In this document: positions 57,836 through 64,000 of the stretch, piece by piece
Layout: each line of letters starts with the position of its first letter
Numbering within the stretch: position 1 is the stretch's first letter
Made by a program: the position numbers and the translations under genes
Source of the DNA: Spirometra erinaceieuropaei
Lineage: Eukaryota > Platyhelminthes > Cestoda > Diphyllobothriidea > Diphyllobothriidae
Reading direction: 5' to 3'
DNA: 64,000 bases
NCBI GenBank assembly: GCA_902702965.1
Contig: CACRXP010000570.1
Span: 256,836 to 320,835, forward strand
The notes under the pieces: model-generated
The model's database searches: none
The model's input: only the letters and a program-made list of their open reading frames with translations
Told to the model about the DNA's origin: nothing

Positions 57836-58507
57836 CTAAATGTGAGCGCAATGTGGATACTGAAAGTAAATTAAGCCGATGGGAAATGCTGAAATCATTA
57901 ATGCGGAAAGTAGCCGATGCTGAACCGGAAAAGACAACCCGATGTATGACAAATCTGCCGCGATACTGAAGGAAGCCTGGAATCTCCGCAAAAGACCTGG
58001 CCGACAGGAAATGCGAGGCACCAATATCCCAAACCTAACGGTAAACCTTACCGTAACCTCAAAAGTAAATCTAATTCTTAGCGTAATTATAAACCTAACG
58101 CCAACCCTAAAGTCAACGATAAACCTAACCCTAAACCTACCACAAACCCTAGCCTTGGCCCTAAGCTTAACCTTAACCCTGACCCAAATGCTAACCTCAA
58201 CCTTAAACCTAACCCAAACCTTAACCGCAGCCCTACCCTAACCTTAATTCCAACCTTAACACTAAACGTAAACCTAAACCGCAATCCAAACCCTAACTCT
58301 AGCCGGAACCCTTAAATTTAGCACAAACCCTAACCCTACACTCAATTCTCCGCCTGTCACTAACCTAAATCCTAGAACTATCCCCACCTCTAAACCGAAA
58401 CTACAGGCTGCCCTTTTCCGTTTTAACTCTAGCATACTAACGATTTCAGCATCCTCCTTCGGTTTACTTTACTTGCAACGTTCACATTGCGCTTATACTT
58501 GAGATCA
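57836..58507. mobile_element. Foldback element with telomere-like core
   Basis: The block 57836-57910 (GCGCAATGTG, AGTAAATTAAGCCGA, ATGCTGAAATCATTA) recurs inverted at 58433-58507 (TAACGATTTCAGCAT, TCGGTTTACTTTACTT, CACATTGCGC). The core contains the telomere-like tract 58022-58395. It lies within the old PLE relic. Confidence 0.65.
58022..58395. repeat. Degenerate telomere-like tract (CCTAAC-type)
   Basis: Dozens of variant units such as AACCTTAACCCTGACC, AAACCTAACCC and AACCCTAGCC. Telomeres of flatworms and most animals are TTAGGG repeats. This tract is interstitial and decayed, with sequence continuing on both sides. Confidence 0.85.
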
Positions 58508-58638
58508 AAACAGCGTAACCGACCCCTACTGTAAGGGGAGGAAAGGGGAGCCGAGCATCAAGGCAAGCGACTTCAGATTGCAATAAAAAACTGTGGAACG
58601 TAATTATTCTAGTTAGACCACGTAAAGACATTCTGTCT

Positions 58639-58960
58639 ATGCAGGCCACATCAAACTGTATTTATGAGTTTACATGTAGTTGCTGATGTAAATACAACAT
58701 TGGGCGCATGCAAAGGCAGTTGACTGCTCCGTCAACTGAACACATGTCGAAGTGGTTGCTAAGGGCCGAAAATAAGGTGCCCAGGAGCACCTAGTGAACA
58801 CGGGTAATACGGTGGACCCTATGAATGCATTTAAGGTCCAACTTCGGGCGTCTCCTGCCCTTTGCAGTGGTCGCTGAAATACGGAGGAGACAACTAGGAT
58901 TCTGTAGGCAGCTGGGTCACGGGATCAGCCTCGTATTGCCATGGCAACCCACGTGCTTAT
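58639..58960 (+). pseudogene. Dead GIY-YIG endonuclease segment of the PLE relic
   Basis: Broken frames give SNCIYEFTCSC, then stop, then IGRMQRQL, EHMSKWLLRAENK, and VDPMNAFKV. These align in order with the C-terminus of the young copy (CVYEFTCTC, IGRTQRQL, EHLPNWLFKQENR, VDPKASFRV). Several stops and shifts are present. Confidence 0.8.
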
Positions 58961-59155
58961 ATAACTTCACTTCCATTTCCCCCTCGTCATACGCACCCGC
59001 ATATCAGACCAACTGTCTATGTTTTTTATACCTATCACGTGTTATCCCTCTAGGTCGATCTCTGACTGAAAAGCTTACCTTTTAAAGGCGTAGTGATCAC
59101 ATGCGGTTGAATAAGAGGTCACGAAATTTTATGATTTCACTAAATACTGCATGCT

Positions 59156-59775
59156 TCGTCGCCTTTGCCTTGTTAAAATTTGTTTTGGAAAAAAACAATT
59201 CATCCATTTGTGAAAGAAAATTTTGCGGGCATTAAAGTCGACTCATTTTCGACTGCCTAACTGACAGCCGTACGTGCTAACCACACCGACATCGCATACG
59301 ACCAGAGGAATTTGCTGTCGCAGACGTGAAAGATCATGTAACCAGCAGCTGGACCCTACTTCTCGCGCTGCGCGAAGAGCCTACCATCATAGCCGGCGTG
59401 TAAACCCAGATTTCTCCCCGGGGTTTGGGCCGCAATCTGGAGGAAATAGATGACGCTGCTGCAGATCCGCCAAGCGATTCATCAGAAGTAACAACAGGTT
59501 CAACTCATTAGCAGTTGGCTTTGCTAACGCATCGGATTTTACGTAAATGACAGGCGCAACAGTCAGACCTCAGCAGACAGCAGATATTAGACAGGAAGTA
59601 ATCGAACAGCTAGATAGGAAAAAGGCTTGGAAATCCAGACGAGTAAGCCGTCAAATGACACAATAAGACGGATTTTTAGGAAGGCAGCACGTGCAGTGAG
59701 GGGTGCGCTGACAATAATCAGACTGCCAAACTGTCGAATCTCTTGGTTTGATGGAAAAAATTCAGCCTGGGGCAA
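59156..59775. other. Intergenic, nothing recognised
   Basis: Short frames only. Confidence 0.4.
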
Positions 59776-59924
59776 AATCTTACTTCGCAGCCGTACCTGT
59801 TAGGGGTCAGGGTTAGGGGTTATGTGTCAGAGTTAGGGGTCAGGGTTTATGTTAGGGGTTGGAGTTCGGGGTTAAGGGCTAGGCTGAGAGTTGTCTCCTG
59901 CTGGTACGGCTACGAAATAAGATT
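59776..59924. mobile_element. 149-bp inverted-repeat element with TTAGGG-like core
   Basis: The ends 59776-59797 and 59903-59924 are inverted copies matching at 20 of 22 positions (GCCGTACC outer core; both mismatches are C/T transitions). The interior is almost entirely variant GGGTTAGGGGT units. No coding capacity is seen. Confidence 0.75.
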
Positions 59925-60559
59925 CGACCCAGTCTGGAAAAGCGCAACGGACAGGCAGACCTTCCGGATGCATAACTTGGACTGACAGCTATAAAGGTAA
60001 ACACTACATTTCGTCAGTCTGTAAAACAGGGTCATTAGGGAATAAAAAGTATCGCCAACATCATTTCCACTCTGACAGAAACAACGAAAAAGTCCATAAG
60101 ATCGTCAGCACAGGGAAAATAAGGAAGGCGGCGAGGGAGGAATTATGCAGGTTCTGACTCCACCAAAGAAACCTATGACTAAACGGGAACATTCGGGACA
60201 CTAGCGTTATGCACCGGTTCACAACTAAATGTAGCAAAACCACGTAATGGCTCAAGTATGATCTCTGATATCTGTATTCGCGATGACTTCTGATCAAACC
60301 GACTCCGTCGTGCTGCAAATACTCCACTGACTGCAAAACTAACGACCAACTTCAAACTGGAGACCAAATCACAACGTAAGGCATGACGAACAACCATCTG
60401 TCTTACTAATTAGATTTAAATAACCCACATCGGGGGTGAGGACAATATTCGCTTGAAACATCTATAAACACGCATTTAAATGTCCTAGTATGTCCTCCGA
60501 CACCTGAGCAGGTTATTCGAATCCCTCGGCAAATGAGTCAAACCTTGCTGCAAGGAGAT
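59925..60559. other. Intergenic, nothing recognised
   Basis: Short frames only. Confidence 0.4.
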
Positions 60560-61430
60560 TAAGGTTGCAAAACATGGAGACAACTACGTTCGCCAGCAGA
60601 GCAAAACGCCTGCGCTGGGACGCATTAATTTCACCGCTGGGATCGTTGAGTGTGAGGTCGCGTGTGCGAATGCGCCAGGCCAGAGGGGAAGAGCATGAAG
60701 CTTCGTCCTTCGGTCAGGTCAAATCGACTAGCTTCACTATCTGCATGCGAAAGCTTCGCTTGCAGTTCCCTGGCCAGTCTGAGTTGGTTGCTTGCTATTC
60801 CAGGATCTCTCTCTCTCAACCCGGAAACGAAAAACCTGTCAGCAGCGACTGTTCCTGCCTGCGCGGAATCTTATAACAAGGACCTTCTGACTTCCTGTAT
60901 ACACGCAAATTATACACACACACGTGCCTGCGCACCCTCACCCAGATCACATAAACGTAGTTATGCATGCCGAAGCCTATCTAGGAGGCCGAACAAACTG
61001 GCTTGCCTTAGTGCGTGTGTGTGCAGCGGCAGCTGGCGCGACGGGACTCACGCGCATATGGCTTGCAGGGGGTCTATGTGCGATCGGGTGTACGCTCTGG
61101 CGGGCACGCATACATACAATCACGCCGTGCGAGGATGGATCAAACAGGTGTGCGAGAGAGAGAGCGCAGATGCGCGCGCGCGCGCGCATGTTGCATCTAA
61201 TTTGATGCACGGCTGCATGTGTGAAGATTCACAGCCGCACCGGACACAGATGGGGGCGCAGGCGAGGCTCAGACAGGGGGGGGGGCGGGGGGGCAGTCAG
61301 CTACTGAATAGATGGCGGAGTAAGTGCGAGGCTGGCTGTGGACAACAGTGCTGACTGCGTCAGGCCGCGGATCCGGGTCACGGCGAGTTCATTTTTTTGC
61401 CTTAGGGCGCAGAGTCGAGTGCTAGCCATG
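60560..61430. promoter_or_regulatory. GC/CpG-rich island, possible promoter region
   Basis: Rich in G, C and CpG, with a (CG)n run near 61170-61188, a G run at 61276-61292 and CA-rich stretches. A 230-codon frame across it (60662-61354) is Cys/Ser/Ala/Arg-rich low-complexity sequence that competes with other frames, so I regard it as chance. The only reason to call it a promoter is composition and its position before the small frame at 61430. Confidence 0.3.
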
Positions 61431-61610
61431 AGGCGACTTCAGCTACCTCAACCTGAGGTGATTCACTTTTCAGATGGCATCCCACGGCAAAGAAAAACAG
61501 TACAAGCAGATGGCTCAACTTCGAGAAAACCAAACTTGACGAAGAAGTGCATAAGTCAGAGACCACAGAGGGATGTAAACAGACAAGTGGTCAATTTTTT
61601 AAGTCCTTAA
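61430..61610 (+). CDS. Possible short first exon, uncertain
   Basis: From an ATG at 61430 the frame reads MRRLQLPQPEVIHFSDGIPR, then Lys/Arg/Gln-rich sequence to a stop at 61608-61610. The EVIHFSDG stretch is faintly like the start of FAM177-type proteins, from memory. No clear donor site follows it. Chance is a real alternative. Confidence 0.2.
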
Positions 61611-61744
61611 AAGTCGCTGGGGTGCCAGACAGCGTAGTGCGTTGAAGTCACTGGAGGAAACGATACGCCTAGTTTTAAAACAGAAGGTGCTTAAACTGAC
61701 AATGTGCTCAGTGGGAGAATGACGAACTAAACAGTTCTTAAATT

Positions 61745-61830
61745 ATCATAGTAATGACTTGAAATCAAAGGTCCGGAACACGACTTTTAGTGTGAGCCCG
61801 AAACGCTGACAGACATTCAGGTCCTGCAGA
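61745..61830 (+). repeat. R5-like fragment
   Basis: GACTTTTAGTGTGAGCCCGA and flanking sequence resemble the ACATGACTTTTTAGGGTC part of R5, diverged. Confidence 0.4.
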
Positions 61831-62130
61831 CATGCTGCGGAAATTCTTCACAGCGAACGGCTAGCCTGGGAATTTTGTCGAAAAGTGCAGGCGGGAAACC
61901 TGGGGAGAAAAACCGGAGGGACAGCCAAAACCGAAATGCTGTCGCGCAGTACCGTACATAGCTGGTGTATCAGAAGAATTCGCTAGACTGGTGAAGGAAT
62001 TTGGGATTGGCGTCGCTCACAGACCTAAAACGACAATCCGCCTGCAACTCATGCACCCTAAGGACCCGATTCCCATCAATCGGGGGTCATTTTCCGGATA
62101 GACTGCAATTGTAGTCAGGCCAATTATGAT

Positions 62131-62310
62131 GGCCGCACAGCGGCGCATGATATATAGGCAGAATGGTATTACCGACAAAGAAAAGGGAGACTGGAATGGC
62201 CATTTCTGGCTTATTAGCCGTCGTCAGCCAGCTATACCCAAGCCCGAAGTGTGGAACACCCGGGCCTGGAACTCGCGAGCTGTTGGTTTAGAAGTCAACG
62301 CCTCTACCAT
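62131..62310 (-). mobile_element. SINE, minus orientation, left half of palindrome
   Basis: CCGCACAGCGGCGCATGATA, body and inverted head. The head is truncated at GCCTCTACCATTGTATATTC. The tail left of 62131 is lost. Confidence 0.8.
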
Positions 62311-62535
62311 TGTATATTCCCGATCAAAAACCGACAGGGTAAAGGGTTCGTGGCCCGGTGGGTAGAGGCGTGGACTTCTAAACCAACAGGTCGCGAGTTC
62401 GAGGCTCGGGTGTTCCACACTTCGGGCTTGAGTATGGCTGGCTGACGACGGCTAATAAGCCAGAAATGCCATTCCAGTATCCCTTGTCTTTGTCGGTAAT
62501 ACCATTCTGCCTATATATATATATACATATATAGT
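62311..62535 (+). mobile_element. SINE, plus orientation, right half of palindrome
   Basis: Linker (TATTCCCGATCAAAAACCGA), head (GGTTCGTGGCCCGGTGGGTA, GAGTTCGAGGCTC), body, then an imperfect TA tail at 62513-62535. The body is inverted relative to 62150-62280. Confidence 0.85.
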
Positions 62536-62544
62536 GAGAGAGGA

Positions 62545-62715
62545 TAGGATTACAGACAAAGACTAGGGGAACTGAAATGACCATTTCTGGCTTACCATCC
62601 GTCGTCAGCCAGCTATACCCAACCCTGAGGCATGCAGCACCTGGGCTCGATACTGCGACCTGCTGGTAAAAGCTCAACGTCCTAACCACTGAACCACGGG
62701 CTTGTTGCACTGTCC
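62545..62715 (-). mobile_element. SINE, diverged, minus orientation
   Basis: GACAAAGACTAGGGGAACTG, CATCCGTCGTCAGCCAGC, GGGCTCGATACTGCGACC and ACCACTGAACCACGGGC keep the order body, inverted B box, inverted A box. Confidence 0.75.
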
Positions 62716-62735
62716 CTTGCGATCGGGTATATACA

Positions 62736-62880
62736 ATGGTCGTTCCAGTCCCCTTGTCTTTGTTGGTAATGTCGTTCCGCCTATATTATGCGCCGCTGTG
62801 TGGCTGCTGGCAGGGCTCCAGAGAGAGCCCCAAAGCAAAACGTGACGAGCGAGTTCCGCAATGCGACCGGTGAATGTCCT
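62736..62880 (+). mobile_element. SINE 3' part and tail module, plus orientation
   Basis: TTCCAGTCCCCTTGTCTTTG, then CGCCTATATTATGCGCCGC, GTGTGGCTGCTGGCAGGGCT and GACGAGCGAGTTCCGCAATG. It confirms the body-to-tail order seen at 33918-34196. Confidence 0.75.
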
Positions 62881-63584
62881 TTTTATATCAGGTACACATA
62901 GCACACCAGCCGGCAACTACCTTACGCACACACCTTGTCCATCCTAAGGGCAGGGTGGCTACCTCGATAGACAATCTATTGTCTACAAAATCTCATGTGC
63001 TATTTCCGAATCCGTCTATTGTGGTCAAAGTGTAAAACCTGTCTTAGCCCGTACATATTGACATCGGTTAGCGGTGATGAGACGTGACCATCCATCCCAA
63101 GTGGCCATTTACACACTAGACACTGAGCACAAACTTACGTGTGAAAACATTCGCATTGTTAGCGCTTGTCCAATAGGGACAGGCATCGAATCCCTGAAAT
63201 CAATGTCCTCAGATGAGGCGTGAATCAATCGGCATATCGATCTAGATGCCACCTACAAAATCCTAAAGGACAAATTCAAACTGGCACAACCAATACCGAA
63301 GAGCTGACAAAATACAAGTATCAAGTATCGGTTCAGGCGTCAAACCATCGTAAAACCCTTTTTAGACAGCGCTAATAAGTTAATTGTCTGTGTACACCCA
63401 CAGTCTGACGACGAGCCGGGGGACCAGCCTCGAAAATTTACACAATAATATTTACAGTTTCCCAGAGAATTTCACATTCCTAAGTAATCATTATCATATT
63501 AGCCATATATACACGCGGAATGCGATTACCTACCAAGCTCCAAAGCCTAACTCGATGAGCATGTTCAGTAACCCAATCAATGAA
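62881..63584. other. Intergenic; 3'-end fragment inside
   Basis: 63403-63480 (CTGACGACGAGCCGG, CCTCGAAAATTTACAC, AATAATATTTAC) is a diverged copy of the terminal motif in the 41677-42011 repeat. No gene was seen. Confidence 0.5.
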
Positions 63585-63670
63585 CTGTTGGGGTTGGGGT
63601 TAGGGTAAGGGCTTATGGTTAGGGGTTAGGGTTAGAGGTGGGGTAAGGGATTAAGGATAGGGGTTACGGC
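63585..63670. repeat. Telomere-like tract (TTAGGG-type), degenerate
   Basis: GGGGTTGGGGTTAGGG, GGTTAGGGGTTAGGGTTAGA and similar units, followed directly by R4 copy 2. Confidence 0.85.
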
Positions 63671-63860
63671 AACTATTTCTCAACCACTCAAAGTACAACC
63701 GCGCATTCCCAATGGCTTTTCTTTTGCATACAAATACGTGACCTCGTAGTCTGTACGTTCTCCGGCCCCACCTGTAAAAACCCTTATTTCCACCGGTCCC
63801 GTATTAGAAGTGGCTGGGCGGAGCTACAGGTGGGCTACATAACCACATCTGACCCTAGAA
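63655..63860 (+). repeat. Dispersed repeat R4, copy 2
   Basis: It is collinear with 54286-54480: ACTATTTCTCAACCACTCAA, GCATTCCCAATGGCTTTTC, CTCCGGCCCCACC, CATAACCACATCTGACC. In both copies the left border is a GGGTTA-type sequence, but only here is it a long tract. Confidence 0.7.
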
Positions 63861-64000
63861 ACGACAACTGATAGAATGTCTACTCAATGCTCTTAAACTG
63901 GATATCTAGGACGACGACAATCCATTATGCCATATGCTTAGGTGTGTGCGGACTTTCCACAAGAAAGCAGACACCCACTGCAGATAGGCAGGTAGGTCGA

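Larger units (their letters stand above)
57490..59155 (+). mobile_element. Old PLE relic with inverted left end and nested insertions
   Basis: The left part (57490-57563 and 57746-57832) is the reverse complement of the right end (about 58980-59155): shared inverted blocks are GACCTCTTATTCAAC, GACCTAGAGGGAT and GTTGGTCTGATATGCGGGTG. A dead GIY-YIG region lies at about 58639-58960. The element is split by a family 2 PLE fragment at 57576-57733 and by a foldback element with telomere-like core at 57836-58507. It has the same architecture as the young copy at 46123-50143 but is much more diverged. Confidence 0.75.

Noticed and set aside
58022..58395. A chromosome end (telomere)
   Set aside because: The repeats are degenerate and both sides continue into PLE relic sequence, so the tract is interstitial.
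60662..61354. A 230-codon gene
   Set aside because: Low-complexity, GC-driven open frame with competing frames in other phases and no domain.

Overview
The window is a repeat-rich, gene-poor piece of a eukaryotic nuclear genome. The evidence is: spliceosomal-type exon borders, tRNA-derived SINEs, Penelope-like retroelements, TA-flanked inverted-repeat DNA elements, long microsatellites, and degenerate TTAGGG-type tracts. The tail of a LINE-like protein with paired C2H2 fingers of a type I associate with flatworms, together with the moderate GC content, points to a flatworm. A tapeworm is my best guess, but this is inference. Nothing bacterial is present (no operons, ribosome binding sites or CRISPR). 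Two assembly gaps (N runs) lie at 16033-16587 and 48232-49204.

Genes. The only convincing host gene is on the minus strand. A 4.4-kb exon (10903-15308) encodes about 1,470 residues and ends with a Cys-rich zinc-binding module and a conserved C-terminal region resembling the AJM1 apical-junction protein family. A second minus-strand exon (31232-32153) has clean splice borders, a compatible intron phase and a shared acidic DEAEYD motif. It may be an upstream exon of the same gene across a roughly 16-kb intron. A GC/CpG-rich block at 60560-61430 precedes a short possible first coding exon (61430-61610), which is weakly supported.

Mobile DNA. (1) Penelope-like elements (PLEs). A young copy at 46123-50143 carries a reverse transcriptase and a GIY-YIG endonuclease, and has a 395-bp inverted copy of its own 3' end at its left border. 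An old relic at 57497-59155 has the same architecture. A second PLE family survives as C-terminal remnants at 20505-21250 and 24640-25245. (2) A tRNA-derived SINE of about 280 bp. The best copy is 33918-34196 with a 13-bp target duplication. Several other copies are joined head-to-head or tail-to-tail into large palindromes, including a perfect 95-bp inverted repeat at 22518-22725. (3) A family of 0.94-0.99-kb foldback elements made of two long inverted arms (3588-4580, 4594-5535, 38039-38982, and a solo arm at 1098). (4) Two pogo-like MITEs (50220-50646, 52494-52976). (5) Small inverted-repeat elements whose cores are degenerate telomere-like repeats (57836-58507, 59776-59924).

Layout. 0-9 kb: CpG-rich start, foldback elements, LINE tail. 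9-16 kb: the large exon. 16-26 kb: gap, SINE palindromes, second-family PLE relics. 26-36 kb: mostly unannotated, with the second exon and the intact SINE. 36-46 kb: repeats, foldback copy C, a 157-bp inverted repeat. 46-53 kb: Penelope element(s) and pogo-like MITEs. 53-64 kb: repeat relics, telomere-like tracts, a GC-rich island and a SINE cluster. Repeated inverted-repeat formation across unrelated families is the most distinctive property of this window.
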